Shown one piece after another: positions 22,415-34,112 of a stretch of 64,000 nucleotides of DNA. Made by a program: the position numbers and the translations under genes. This DNA comes from Neoceratodus forsteri (lineage: Eukaryota; Chordata; Ceratodontiformes; Ceratodontidae), in NCBI GenBank assembly GCA_016271365.2, contig CM028131.1, positions 170,070,501 to 170,134,500 of the forward strand, read 5' to 3'. Within the stretch, counting starts at the first letter, position 1; every line of letters starts with the position of its first letter. Under the pieces are notes generated by a model that did no database searches, was not told the origin of the DNA, and worked only from the letters and a program-made list of their open reading frames with translations.

Positions 22415-23127
22415 TTATATCCTCTCTCCTCCTCTCCTCCAGAGCAACATGTTCAGTTCCTTCAACCTGTCTTCATAGGACTTGTGATGCAATCCATGCA
22501 CCATCTTTGTTGCCCTCCTCTGAACCTTTCTCTCACCCTGCCTATGTCTCCAGGTATGGTTCCAGAACTGTACACTGTATTCCAGGTGGGGCCTCATCAC
22601 TCAGTGTCTTGCAGTAGCGGAATTATGACCTCCATTTTCCTGCTGGTGATGCCTGCCTATACATCCCGGCATCCTATTTGCTTTACCTGATGCCTTGTCA
22701 CACTGTTTCCCTACCTTGAGGTCATCAGAGATGACAACCCCAAGATCCCTTCCTGCTTGGTGCATGCCATATCCTCACCCCCAACTGATATATTGTGCCA
22801 GGGATTTGTGCCCCTATACATTATCTTGCACTTTGCATTGAATTTTAACTGCCAAACCCTTGACCATTCTTCAAGTTTCTGCAGGTCCCTTCTCATTCTG
22901 TCTACACCCTCTGGTGTGTCTACTCTGTTACAGAGCTTTGTGTCATCAGTGAACAGTGAAAGTCTGCCTTCTAGATCCTGTGCAATGTCACTGATGAAGA
23001 TGTTGAATAGGACCGGTCCCAGCACTGATCCCTGTGGTACCCCACTGGTCACTCTTCCCTCTATGGAGTGACAGCCATTTACCACCACCCTCTGTGTCCT
23101 GCCACCCAGCCAGTTACCCACCACCAC
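22415..23127 (-). pseudogene. CR1-I reverse transcriptase palm, thumb and C-terminus
   Basis: The 138-residue frame 23127-22711 contains SGVPQGSVLGPVLFNIFISD (residues about 27-46) and then FTDDTK where F/YADDTK is expected, so the catalytic box has A changed to T. The frame 22600-22415 carries the CR1 C-terminal block (RPHLEYSVQFW, residues about 3-13). The conserved region between them is frame-broken. Confidence 0.85.
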
Positions 23128-24230
23128 CTACTGTCCTGCCCACACCCATATTCCCCAGTTTGTGTAATAGTCTTCTATGTGGCACAGTGTCAAAGGCCTT
23201 GCTGAAGTCCAGATAGGCCATGTCCACTGCCCTCCCCGATCCACCTCCCTAGTCACCCAGTCAAAAATTCAATGAGGTTGGTCTGACATGACCTCCCCTG
23301 GTGAAACCATGCTGCCTCGGGTCCTGTAGTCCATTGACAACCAGATGTTCCACCAATCTCTCCTTCAGTAGTGCTTCCATTGTCTTTCCCACTACCGAAA
23401 GTGAGGCTGACTGTCTGTAGTTCCTTTCTCGTTCCCACTTTTGCATAAGGGACCACATCTGCTGTCTTCCAGTCTTTGGGCACCTCCTGTTTCCAGTGAT
23501 TGGCTAAACAGGATAGCCAGAGTTCAACACCACCTCTCTTAGTTCTTTAAGGACCCTGGGTGCACCCCATCTGGCCCCATTGCTTTATCAACTCTTATTA
23601 TTTCCAGTTCCTTCAGGACCCTTTCTCGTAAAGGATTACATGCCCATTTCTGCACCATTCTCACCTTTGTACCCCTTCAGACCCATTACCCCTTCCTTAG
23701 TAAAGACTGGAGCAGAAATACCTGTTCAATATGTCAGCTTACTGTTGTCATCCTCCACGTGGCTCCCATCCTCCCCTTCAGTCTCACTATCCCTCCTTGT
23801 CTTCTTTTTCACTGGTACCTGTAAAAGGTTTTGGTCCCACTTCCACTGATTTTGCAATGTGTCTTCCAGCCTGAGCTTTGGCTTCCCTTACTGACTTCCC
23901 TGCCTCCTTTGTTTCTCCTGGTACTTCTCCCTATCCCTTCTGCCTGTGTCTTTTTGTATTGCCTGAATGCAATCTTTTGACTTTCACTTTCTTTTGCTAC
24001 CTCTTTGGAAACCATAAGGTCTCTCTTCCTTTTCCTCTTGCTAACCTGCTTAATGCATAATCCTGTTGTTCTTATAATCCCCATTTTAAATACTGCCCAC
24101 TGTTCCTCAACCCTGATTCCTGTCCCATTCTTAATGCCTCTTTCAAGTATCTTCCATTTTCCCAAAGTCTGCCCCTCAAAATCCAGGAATACATGTTTTG
24201 TGTCTTTGGTTCTGCTCTTTCTTGTGATTT
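23128..24230 (-). pseudogene. CR1-I linker and reverse transcriptase fingers
   Basis: The minus strand carries a Lys/Arg-rich linker (24237-23809) and, at 23483-23253, the segment around MPKDWKTADVVP and then NYRQSASLSVVGKTMEALL in another frame. These are the first reverse transcriptase blocks of CR1. The segment QHGFTRGGH (about 23310) is the next block. Confidence 0.8.
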
Positions 24231-24982
24231 CAACCACAATGACTGGTGGTCACTGCTACCCAGGTGCCCCCCACTGTTACTCCCATCACACTGTCCCTGT
24301 TTGTGAGCACAAGGTCCAGTATTGCCTTCTGCCGAGTTGGTTCCATGACCAGTTGCTTGAGGAAGGCACCCTGAAGGAGTCCAGGATAAATCTGTTCTAG
24401 TTGATGCTGCTGCTGGGATGCTCCAGTCCACGCCTGAATATTGAAGTCTCCAACCAGTACTACCTCCTTGTCCGCCATCCTTTGATGGCTAGCATCAGCT
24501 CCCTATCTGTTTCTTCCTTCTGGGCTGGTGGTCTATAGACCACACCTGTGCGGATGGCTGGCCCCATTTTCCTTTCCAGCTTAACCCACAGTATCTCTCC
24601 CATTTTGTTCCTCCTGGATCTCTGTGGCCCTTATGTCATTTTTTCACATAGTGCCATACTCCTCCTCCTTCCTGCCTGCTCTGCCTCTTCTGAATATGTT
24701 GTAGCCAGGTATGGCCATCTCCCAGTCATGGTTATCATTACACCAGGTTTCAGTGATGGCCACAATGTCCAGGTCTGACTGTACCATGACAGCCTCCAGA
24801 TCTTCCATCTTGTTGCTAAGGCTCCTGGCATTTGCACACATGACTTTCCATGATTTGACCTCCCTAGACTGCTTCACTGTTCTACTCCAGCCCCTTCCTT
24901 GGTTGTCATTTATCCTGGTTCTTCCTTGCTGTCTGCCCTTCTGCTGAATTTTGCCCTGTTTCTGCTTATCCACCTTGGACAC
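24230..24982 (-). pseudogene. CR1-I endonuclease
   Basis: The frame 24982-24644 has NARSLSNKMEDLEAVM (residues about 51-66) and LDIVAITETWC (about 71-81), the first two blocks of the CR1 apurinic-type endonuclease. The frame 24478-24230 has VVLVGDFNIQ (residues about 6-15) and LDLVLTNRDSV, the later blocks. One frame change lies between them. Confidence 0.85.
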
Positions 24983-25307
24983 TAATCTTCATCTTTTGCA
25001 CACTGCTTTGCAGAGATAGCCACCCTCTGGTTCACTGGTTCCACATGCTAGCTGTGGGGTGAGCAAGCAGGTACCTCCTGCTGGCCTGCACACCCTTTGC
25101 TAGTTTAAATGCTTGTCAATGTAGCATTTAAACTTATCATTGAGTGCTTGATTCCTCCAGGATGGATGCAGGCCGTCAGGCTTGAACAAACCTCCATCCC
25201 TCCAGGTGGGTCCCCAGTCACCAATGAATCAAAACCCTTCCACAGCACCAGTTCTTCAACCATGAGTTAAAGTTCCTGGCATGCACTCCTATGTCTCTCC
25301 TTGCCTC

Positions 25308-25589
25308 TCAGGTAGTACTTGAGAAAGTGACAGAAGTAGCTACTTGCTTGAGACCCCTCCCTAGTTTCCTAAACTCTTCCTGAACTTCCTTTGGCTCCCC
25401 ATTTGCCAAGTCATTAGTACCTAGGTGGATAATGACATCCAGCTCACCCTCCGCCTTCCTTCCAGTGATCCCCAGTATCTTCCTTCCATCCCTCCATGCC
25501 GTGGCACCTGGTAGGCACCTCACCTCCCTGTCCTCCCCTCCTGTGTTCCTAGCTGATCCTCTACGATGGAGTCCCCCACCAGGATTCAC
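25308..25589 (-). pseudogene. CR1-I ORF1, esterase-like domain remnant
   Basis: A 93-residue minus-strand frame includes LDVIIHLGTNDLA (residues about 49-61). HxGTND is the conserved block III signature of the SGNH/GDSL esterase fold found in ORF1 of CR1 elements of many vertebrates. The flanking ORF1 parts are stop-broken. The domain's role in retrotransposition is not settled in the literature known to me. Confidence 0.75.
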
Positions 25590-26300
25590 TTCCCCCTCCT
25601 CTGGGGTCCACTGCTTTCCCCACTGAGGTCACCTCCTTGGCTAACCTCCACATCCTTTCCTTCCACTTCTGGTACCTCTATTTGGTTGTCCTCATTTGCC
25701 AGTGTGTCATATGAGTTCTTGAGAGGAATAGGATCTGGGATGTGCCTCTGCCTCAACTGCTCTAACCCTCCCTGAGCCCACTGTCATCCAAGTGCTCCTC
25801 GTTCTCGGCATCCTTTGAGGCAGCTGCATTGGACTGGGTGGTCCCTGGATAGGAGTGATGGTACTCCTGACCCAGTTTACCTCCGCTCTGAGTCCTGGCT
25901 ACCACATCCACAGTCCAGAGAGATGGCGTCAGATAGGCAGCACCTCAGTGTCCAGAAGGTCTGGCCTGAAATGGCTGCCCCACAGCCACTGCATTGCACC
26001 ACTCCCCACATTATAGTGCAATTCCACTACTTGTCTGCTACTGAAGCTCTCTTAGTTCTCTTTTTATTAATTTACAGTACTAAAATCCCTGTAACCTGAT
26101 CCCTCAGATATATATTTTTTTAAGGAAAAGAAACCAACAAATAAATAAATGAGTCAAACACTTGTCGTGCTGAGGGAGGTCTTTCCCCTTATGCCCTTTA
26201 TGCCCTCCTACTTCACACTCTTACTATACCCTGTGTTTAGCTCCTGTCAATCAGATTTATCAGGGCATATAATTAAGAGTTGGGGAAGGGGAGGGAGGGG

Positions 26301-26489
26301 GAATTACACCACCACTATGTTTTAAATTTTCAACAGCCCAAAAACAATTATAAGTAAAGACAACAAAGAAAGAAAGTATAGTGTCACTACAAGCCTACAA
26401 TCTAAGTTTAAAAGAAAAATACCAATTACCAGTTACTCTAAAGCACTGAATTGAATATGTTACCTTCCTTCTCCTTCTGGCTTCTTCTG
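26301..26489. repeat. CR1-I leader block, inner copy
   Basis: 189 bases almost identical to 26647-26835 (one clear mismatch near the right end, TACC versus TTCC). The offset is 346 bases. Confidence 0.95.
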
Positions 26490-26646
26490 AGAAAATAAAC
26501 CTCTGTTTGCTACTTGAACTGTGACTAAGCCCCACCTCCAGTTATCACGTAGCTGAGGTCAGAGGCCAGACAATTAACACCCTTCACCTAGCTACAGGAC
26601 AGTCAGACAAGCCAAGATAAAATTTGCAGCAATTAAAGACAGCACA

Positions 26647-26835
26647 GAATTACACCACCACTATGTTTTAAATTTTCAACAGCCCAAAAACAATTATAAG
26701 TAAAGACAACAAAGAAAGAAAGTATAGTGTCACTACAAGCCTACAATCTAAGTTTAAAAGAAAAATACCAATTACCAGTTACTCTAAAGCACTGAATTGA
26801 ATATGTTTCCTTCCTTCTCCTTCTGGCTTCTTCTG
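26647..26835. repeat. CR1-I leader block, outer copy
   Basis: The second copy of the 189-base direct repeat. Its right edge coincides with the junction where Tx1-B coding sequence resumes (GGCCTCCAATT), so it forms the extreme 5' end of CR1-I. The 157 bases between the copies do not recur after the inner copy. Confidence 0.95.
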
Positions 26836-27736
26836 GCCTCCAATTAGCAATATTGTGTTTATCCACAGTTTTAAATATATAAATTAATAACCCTTCTGAA
26901 AAAGAGGGAACAATAACAAATTTTTCCAAGAAAAACTGAAATAAAATATACAAACATTGACTCAATTCTTCTGAAAAACCTTTGTACAAATTATTAGAAA
27001 GGCCATCCGTTCCGGGGGAAATGTTCAGTTTCAGTTTCCCAATTGTACTTAGAATTTTCGCTCGCGAAATTGGACCCCACAACTCTGAAGTTTCTGCTAC
27101 TTTAACAGGGACTGCAATCTCACTCAAATAGGAGATCATAGATGTGTTTGAAATTGAAACTAAGGGATCAAGAGGCTGAAAATGCTCCACTATTACCTCA
27201 CAAAGTTGTACAACAGAGGTAGCCAATGCATTATCCGATTTCCGTAGTACATCCATATTCATGGAGTCCCTTAGATGTTTGCACATTTCAAAAGGATCAC
27301 CAATAGGTGATTTTTTAATTCCATTAGTAAGGATGGCTTGCATAGTTTTACCTCTATTGTATTGAAATGCTCTCATTTTCTCTTTTAATATAGTAATTTG
27401 ATCAGAGTAGTCTAGTCTAGAGGTATAAACTATGGTCATGAGTCTCTGCAATTGCTGCCTAAGACCCAAATAGTGCAGAAATTTGGAATTTTTTGTTCTA
27501 ACTCCTTGTTTCTTAAACCAATTCCTTAAATCAGCCTTTGTCTCTAACCAGCAATCCCCCAAGTCTGAATATAAAAAGGCCACTGATAACCTTGCTTTTA
27601 AAAGGTATTTAACCCCAGATTGTATATAAGGTAGTTCTAGTAAGGAGTTATTAAGCTTCCACCTAATTTGCCTGTGTTCTTGTATACTTGCAAGGCAAAC
27701 AGTACAGTGTAAAAAAAGAATGGTCAGAGAATTCAC
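26835..27736 (-). pseudogene. Tx1-B endonuclease/RT linker and first RT block
   Basis: A 331-residue minus-strand frame of which the last 30 or so residues already belong to the CR1 leader. The Tx1 part includes ISPGTDGLSNNLYKGF (residues about 241-256), the first reverse transcriptase block, and ends at NIANWRP where CR1-I is inserted. The N-terminal part is the end of the endonuclease and a Leu/Lys-rich linker. Confidence 0.8.
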
Positions 27737-28377
27737 ATGGAAACATTTTGAAAGATTCCACTTGCATATTTGGTGAAACTAACATATAATCAATCAAGGT
27801 GAAACATTTCCCCTTTTTAAATGAGAATCTAGGTCCTGCAGGTAAATAGATGTTACAATTCAAGAGACCAGCGTCTTTGATGATTTTACCCAATGCGTTA
27901 GCGTCACAATATAGTTTTTTGTTTTGAGAGGAGTCCGGGATGGAACAATTAAAATCTCCTCCCCACAATACCCTGACTGTTGTTAACAGAAAAGGTTGAA
28001 TAGCTTTTAGGCAATTTACTCTGCCCGCTTTTTCGTTTGAGGGTTATAGATGTTAATAAACCGAAAACATAAACCTTGCCACTTCCCATCCACTATCAAA
28101 ACCCTTCCTGGTATAAGATCAATCAAATTATGCAGCTGAAAAGAATATGAGTTAAACACAATACCTATGCCATCTGCAGTATCCTCACCAAATGACCAAA
28201 AAAAGGACCCCACACCCAATCCCTTTTGAAAGATGCAAGCTGCTCTATGGAATGCATCCATGTTTCCTGCAAAAAACATACAGACAAATGTTGGTTATGA
28301 ATATAATAAAAAAGGGCTTGTCTCTTAGTCACATTCAACAAACTATGCGTGTTTAACGAGCCCCAAACCAACCGCAT
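27663..28377 (-). pseudogene. Tx1-B endonuclease
   Basis: The minus strand begins with SLNTHSLLN and LSVCFLQETWM (28377-28250), then DGIGIVFNS and FINIYNPQT (28279-28016). GGDFNCSIPD (about 27960), LIDYMLVSPN (about 27800) and FSDHSFFT (about 27730) follow. These are the metal-binding and catalytic blocks of the apurinic-type endonuclease in the right order, spread over three frames. Confidence 0.85.
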
Positions 28378-28556
28378 ACCTGTTTAGATTACAAACAACA
28401 AACCCTTATTTTTTTCTCTTTTTCTTCTTTTTCTCTTTATAGTTATCCACTGTCTGCGACCTAGTCAATAGGGAGGATTTTTGTGAATCCGAATCCCCCA
28501 TATCTCGCTTTGTATCCCCCCATGGGGCAAAAAGAGTGGCATAGGAATTACTGGTT

Positions 28557-29432
28557 TCAATTAATGCCACTGGGGGGGTTGGGATGCAAGTTCCTAGAGG
28601 ATCTTCTTTGGGGCAAAACTGTCACAGGGCCAAGTACCATAGAGTTGATACCTGCCCCCTCCGTGACCTCTTCTGTATAGCAGACAGGGGGAAATTGTAA
28701 AGGATCAGGGGGTTCCGTGCTAACCTTTGAAGGTATAACCAAGCCTGAAGCAAATCCTTGCCCATCCTTATCAATTACCGTTGTAGGCTTACTGCTAACC
28801 AGGACCTTGTCTTTTGTCTCCCCTTCTAATTCAGTTTGTTTTCGAACTGGAGGATGTTTTAACTGGATGGTAGAAGAAGGAGGAGGGGAACAGGCGGGAG
28901 GGAGGGGTGCCAAAACTAAGGCTTCCTGGGCTTTCTGAATAAGCAAATCAGAATTAGAACAAGAGGATTTGTTTTTGGCCACCCAAGGGCATACCTTAAA
29001 CACGTGACCTTTTGCTTCACAAAGGTCACAACAAGATTGGTTATTACAGAACATGGTTAAATGCCCTACTGCCCCACAATTGTCACAGCGTGATTGATCA
29101 CATACACTAGAAAGATGTGTCCTGGCTCCACACTTGTAACATGCACGGGGTTGCCCGCTATAGATACATACACCCCTATCCCTTCCTAACAAAAAGGAGT
29201 TAGGTATGTGCTCAATCCCTGCCTCAGAATGCCTTAGTTTAATTTTATACTTCCAACCTCCCATCCAGAATTGTTCCAAATCCAGAATGGGTTCCGGCTC
29301 ACTCAACACTTCACATTTTTGGGTTAACCAAAAGGTGATATCCTCCACCCAGACCCCTTCATTCCGAAACATGACCGTAACAAATTTAAGCAAAGGTTTG
29401 GAGAGAGGGATGACAAAAAAAGGGGTCCACAC
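28557..29432 (-). pseudogene. Tx1-B ORF1 with three zinc knuckles
   Basis: A 291-residue frame. At residues about 98-155 it has C-YK-C-GART-H-LSSV-C, C-DN-C-GAVG-H-LTMF-C and C-DL-C-EAKG-H-VFKV-C, three complete CCHC knuckles. They are followed by a long Pro/Ser-rich tail. Before the knuckles, residues 20-95 resemble the central region that precedes the knuckles in gag-like Tx1 ORF1. It is the best kept ORF1 of the two Tx1 copies. Confidence 0.88.
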
Positions 29433-29447
29433 AGGAGAGAACTTAAC

Positions 29448-31271
29448 CTAACCATACCTGACCCAAAATAGATCTAAAGCATGTTGTGTTCGAAAACTCA
29501 TGTCAAAATTATCCTCCCCCGAAATATTTATAAAGGCATAAACATCACGCTGAGTAAAATGCAATGAGTCCTTCAGCAGTGTTTTCCCAACGTAGTGCCT
29601 GTCTGGTCTAACCTCCAACCCTCCTTTATACCTCAGCCGCACAGCATTACATCTGGGAGCTGCTTCCCTGTTAGAATTAGTGAAAAGCTCAGACATCAAG
29701 GGCTTCTCGGTTGGAGGGGGGGGGTTGTAGAATTGCTGTATTTTGTCCCTTATGTAAAATCTCCTGTGGTTGTTTATCCAGGCTGAATGTGATGACAAAT
29801 GCAGGGGAATGATTGTCTGACCCCAAAGTTTCAAGGGAAGATGTAAACCTTCCTTATCAGCCTGTTTGTTATTCAGGTTATCCTTTTCTTCATACTGCTG
29901 ACTAGCTGGTTTCCACTCAGGAGAGTGTTGTGAGAAAGTTAAATCAGAATCCCATGCTGGATCAGGCTTCCACACACCCATTTCCGCCTGCTTCCAGCCA
30001 GCCTCACGTAGAGCTTTATGAGGAGACTAAGATTCCCGAAGGCTATCCTCCTGAAAATGAGGAGGTTCAGTCTTCCGGGAGTGCATGTCTAAGGTGAATA
30101 TTTGTTTTGGAGCCGTTTTACTAGGAAAATAGAAATCTGTAACCCCAAGCTGCAAGCTATCTGATGATTGGTAAATCACTTCAGTTAGGGCCGATGTTTC
30201 TTCCTGCATATGATGTTTAAATACAAAACCAGCAACTTTATTCAAGGGAGCCACCTCATTCTGAACAAAAGTAGCAGCAGGCATTTTCAAAGAAACAGTG
30301 CTTTGACATACATTTGCAACATCATCCCGCTTTAAGTTATCAGGAGCCAAACCAGGCTGTAGGCACTCACTGTTCCCTACGATGAGATTGCCAGCCTGTA
30401 AAGAAGCCAAAAACCCCAAAGGCGTCTCAGGGTTTACAACAGAGTTATGCGGTGCAGAGCTCCGCCCTACAAGACCTCCAGTGCTTCTGAGGTCTACCAA
30501 GGAATTGTCAATGCTCTTATCACAGCTGTCACTGCGGTAATCACTGTAATTGTGAGATGCAGAGCAGGGCTGTGAGACTGTGAGTTGCTGCGATAAAGTT
30601 TCTGATGTTTGGGCAATTTCTTTTGTTTCAACATCCAACCTGCCCATTTTAACATGAAACGGAGTCACTGTACCTGTGTAACTTGCATTCACCTGTTCCA
30701 GAGCCGTAGTCAGGCCAACACTACACTCTTTCACATTTCCGTGTCCCCTTGTTGTATTTTTCAACTGTATGTCATGGTCGCACCCCTCAGTACCTCCCGA
30801 GGGAGCTAATTCTTTCATGCAGGCAGGTAAACCAGTCATAGTACTCTCACGGTTCGGGCTACCGCTATGCAGCTTTATATTCACTTTTTCTTTTTTCAGC
30901 GCTGAGTCTGTTCCAGAACTATTAGCTTCCACATCAGGCAGTACTGTTCCGTGCAGTAAAAGAAAAGCATTTTTTACTGTTCACACCAAATGCTCCCAGT
31001 TCACTACTGCGTCATGAAATTCCACATCAGAATCAATTTCAGCCATAACCAAGGCTGGAGCCTCCATATTACCCAGAGCGGGAGCTGAGGCTAGCTCTCC
31101 CACTCTGCAGACTTCCTCCTCCTTCGGTAGTCCACTTCGAGTGGCCATCTTGGCAATGGCCTGTCCCCCTACTGGCAGCAATGCAGCAACCAAGTAGGGG
31201 AATTTCCCTGGAGTCCTGGCCAAATTTCCCTTATTCACTAAAAATGCCACCAACGGCTTAATCTGGTTCAA
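29448..31271 (-). pseudogene. Tx1-B ORF1 N-terminal region
   Basis: Three minus-strand frames (31271-30981, 30932-30027, 29981-29448) separated by stops, mostly Ser/Thr/Gly/Leu-rich without a recognisable domain. The last frame leads into the pre-knuckle region. The ATG at 31271 is close to the element's 5' edge and could be the original ORF1 start. Confidence 0.65.
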
Positions 31272-31381
31272 GGTCAGTTGGCATTCATCTGTATCCCCCT
31301 CCCCCGGGTCGTGCCTGAAAATAGGCAGGATTTGTCTAGTGCACTTACCCGGTCAACAAAAACTAAAATAAAAATAAAAAA
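31271..31381 (+). mobile_element. tRNA-derived SINE family A, copy 1, 3' part
   Basis: After the 5' end of Tx1-B the plus strand carries CTGAAAATAGGCAGG, a CTAGTGCACTTACCCGG-like stretch and an A-rich tail. This is the same 3' end as the L2 elements at 41262 and 60372. It is immediately followed by the resumed coding sequence of L2-II. I read it as the tail of the SINE that starts at 11300. The exact first base after Tx1-B is uncertain. Confidence 0.7.
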
Positions 31382-32373
31382 TACTTAGGTTTAACACTTG
31401 ACCAATCTCTCACCTTCAAGAACCACATGGATCAGGTTACCAAGACCTTACACTGTAAACTTGGCACCCTGTATAGACTCCAGGACTAGCTCATCCCTGA
31501 GGCCAGGCTTTCAGTTGCCACAAGCATCCTGCTCCCTACCCTGACCTATGCTGCACCTATTATGCAGGGCATGGCCAAGCAAGAGGTATCGAGGTTGCAA
31601 ATATTGTGCAACAAGGTAGCCCGGTTCGCTACCCAGGACCACCCACGAAGTCACCACTGTGACACTCTGGCCAAGCTACGGTGGCCCTCACTCACTGCAC
31701 GCCTACAGTACCCGCTGCTCAGCCTTGCGTTCAAGCTACTCAGGCTGCCCGCTCCACCAAGCATAGTAGGGACTATAGCAATCAAACACAACCCAAGGAG
31801 CCTACGGACATCAGGGTGAACTCTACTGTACATTCCCAGAGTCAAGACTAATACTGGTGGTAGGTCTTTCTCCTACCAAGCCCCCCACCTGTGGAACAAC
31901 CTCCCTTCCTCCTCTGGTACAGGAGGCCTCCTCTCTTAGGAACTTCCGCACCAGACTAAAGGCTCATATGATTGATGGCAGCACCTGCCACTGCCACGGC
32001 CCACAAATTGGCCCGCCCCACCCAAGTTAACCCTCCTGTAGTGGGCCTACCTAGGTACCCCCTCCAAGATCCTAGGTGGTGTGGCCTTGTTTACAGTTCC
32101 ATAGATAGATTATCGTACTATAGATAGCTCTCCTCCTGAAAAAAGCCAGTTACGACTCATGACTATTTCCCCACCAGGTAGTAGCTAGGCATAAACAGTA
32201 TCATGTTGATAACCATGGCTGTAACCTGCATGCAAACCTGTAATTGTTTTCTGTAACTTAATGTTTCCTCTCTGTATCAAAATATGTATTATTATCCCAT
32301 GTCACCCCTGAAAAATGGACCTTCAGGGCTCAATGGGCCTACCCGGTCACCAAAATTTAATAAATAAATAAAT
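31382..32373 (+). mobile_element. L2-II (outer element), 3' part
   Basis: Coding sequence resumes with YLGLTLDQSLTFKNH, the block expected directly after SLK at 11299. It continues through a thumb and C-terminal region (an 85-residue frame at 31562-31819), then FSYQAPHLWNNLPS near 31880. The 3' UTR ends in AATAAATAAATAAA at about 32358-32373. Confidence 0.88.
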
Positions 32374-32509
32374 CCTATTGCGGATGTTTGTATCATCCAC
32401 AAAGAGACACACCTCCCCCTCAAGCTCCTCCAAAATGGCAGTTATAAAGACATTGAAGAGGACCAGTCCCAGCATCAAACCCTGTGGCACCTCAGTAGTC
32501 ACTCTTCAA

Positions 32510-33215
32510 TCACCAGAGGCTATCATTTACCACCACCAATTGCTTCCTATCCCTTAACCAGTATACCCAGTTTGTCACTATCTCCTCCATCCCCAGATTG
32601 CCTAGTTTCTTAACTAACCTCCTGTGTGTCATGGTGTTGAAACCCTCACTGAAATCCACAGAGGCCATGTCCGCTGCTCTCCCTTGATCCATCTCTATGG
32701 TAACCCCATCAAAGAAATTTATGAGATTAGTTTAACATGATCTCCTCCCATGAAATCATGTTGCAAGTGGTCCTGCAGTCCTTTTACCTCCATGTGCTCC
32801 ATGAGCCTCTCCTTCAGTAGTGTCTCCATTAACTTCCCCACCACTGATGTGAAACTGACTGACCTGTAGTTGCTAACATCTTCCTTACTGCTGCTTGAGT
32901 GCAGAGGGACCACATCAGCCCTCCTCTAGTCCTCTGGAATTTCCTCCATCTCCACTGAGTTGTTAAGGAGCGCTGCCAGGGAGGAAGCCAGCACCATGCT
33001 CAGTTACTTTTGGACCCTTTTATGAGTCCCAGCCAGACCCATTACCTTATTCTCTTTTAGGAATTCCAATTCCTTCCAGCCCCTCTTCACCAAGACTGGA
33101 ATTGTGTCCGCTCCCTTTTCTCCATGGTGCTTACTGCAGCATGCTGTTCCATCCCCCCCCCACCCTTTACTGTGAAGGGCAAGCAGAAATCATCATTTAG
33201 TACTTCTGCTTTCTT
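32510..33215 (-). pseudogene. CR1-II reverse transcriptase
   Basis: Minus-strand frames 32913-32719 and 32692-32510 contain NYRSVSFTSVVGKLMETLL (residues about 15-33 of the first) and VDFSEGFNTMTH (residues about 12-23 of the second, normally VDFSKAFDTVSH). The upstream end, LKKAEVLNDDF at about 33210, is the CR1 linker block, cut by the SINE at 33216. Confidence 0.8.
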
Positions 33216-33844
33216 AAGCCGACCTGGTGGTGCTGAGGGTTGAGGCGCTGGACACCACACCTCATGCCATGCTGGTGACCTGGGTTCGGGAATGAGCCCA
33301 GGCTGCTGGGGGTCGGCAAGGGAGGGAAGGGATTGAGCATCTGGAGGACTGCTCCCTTCCCAGGAGGGATCTGGGATTAGTGCCACTACCATGCGTCTCC
33401 TGGTGGTGGCTAGGGGCAGTGTCAGAATGAGCAGTGCTCTGCGAATGCAGATGAGGCAGATTGTTGGCAGGGCATTGGCATCTTAGCACCATTGATGCCA
33501 TTGCATATCTGTGCTCCAAGGGAGTGAAGCATCCAAGAAAAAATCCCCATAGGACTGAGGAAGTGAAGAGGGCTCCAGGGATCTGGCTGCACATTCCCAA
33601 TGCCGGACCACTGCCCCGAAGATCCTCAGGCACTACCCACAGGACAGACCCTTCTAATCTCAGAAAGATGCCGCAAAGGTAGATGGGCCCTCCCCTTGGG
33701 GTGATCCATGGGAATGGGATGTCCTGGTTTGGGGGTCCATCTGTGGCTGGGTCTCAGTGAGGAGTAGCAGGCCTCAGATTGAGTGAGCTTCTCTGAGAGA
33801 TGCCTCAGTACGATGGTGCAAAATAAAGTCTACAAAAAGGAAAA
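33216..33844 (+). mobile_element. tRNA-derived SINE family B, copy 1
   Basis: A 629-base insertion in CR1-II flanked by a 17-base duplication (left 33199-33215 AGTACTTCTGCTTTCTT, right 33845-33861 with two changes). The head looks tRNA-like with a B-box-like GACCTGGGTTCGGGAAT near 33280. The body shares several blocks with two other copies in this window. The 3' end has AATAAAG and an A-rich tail. No coding frame. Confidence 0.8.
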
Positions 33845-34112
33845 AGTATTTCCGCTTTCTCTTGATCTTCCTCAGCAGTGCTCCTCCCTGCCCTCCTGAG
33901 TCTTACTATCCCTTCTCTTGTCTTCCTCTTACCCCATATAGCTGAAAAAGATCTTGTCTCCTTTTTTGACCCCCTTAGCCAGTTTCTCCTCTGTTAGAGC
34001 TTTAGCTGCTCTCGCCCTCTTTCCTCCATCCCTCCCTTTGTCTTGCCAGATATACCTCCCTGTCTTCATCCTTCTGGGTCTGGTACCTTCTAAATGCTGT
34101 TTTCTTCTCCTT

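Larger units (their letters stand above)
22048..26834 (-). mobile_element. CR1-I: near full-length CR1 LINE nested in Tx1-B
   Basis: The minus strand shows a repeated leader (26834-26301), ORF1 with an esterase-like domain (25589-25308), endonuclease (24982-24230), reverse transcriptase (about 23483-22711) and C-terminal region (22600-22415). The 3' UTR ends in ATCTATGTATCTATG-like sequence. The order and the esterase-bearing ORF1 identify the CR1 clade. All frames are broken. Its insertion splits the NWRPI-block of the Tx1-B reverse transcriptase. Confidence 0.9.
19971..31270 (-). mobile_element. Tx1-B: Tx1-clade LINE, interrupted by a CR1
   Basis: On the minus strand: ORF1 (31271-28557), endonuclease (28377-27663), linker and early reverse transcriptase (27736-26835), a 4.79-kb CR1 insertion, rest of the reverse transcriptase (22047-20815), C-terminal region (20699-20205) and a 3' UTR ending TCAATAAAAACT. 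Coding sequence stops at NWRP and resumes as ITLLNSDYK across the insertion, joining into the standard reverse transcriptase block. Its 3' end lies directly beside the 5' end of Tx1-A in the same orientation. Confidence 0.87.

Noticed and set aside
22211..24400. Plus-strand Pro/Ser/Leu-rich open frames up to 159 residues
   Set aside because: Antisense of CR1-I. The minus strand carries all the conserved blocks.
26301..26835. Long terminal repeats of an LTR retrotransposon
   Set aside because: The two 189-base copies are only 157 bases apart, with no gag/pol or primer-binding site between them. Both lie at the 5' end of a CR1.
30609..31017. Plus-strand open frames opposite Tx1-B ORF1
   Set aside because: Antisense shadows of the minus-strand ORF1 frames.
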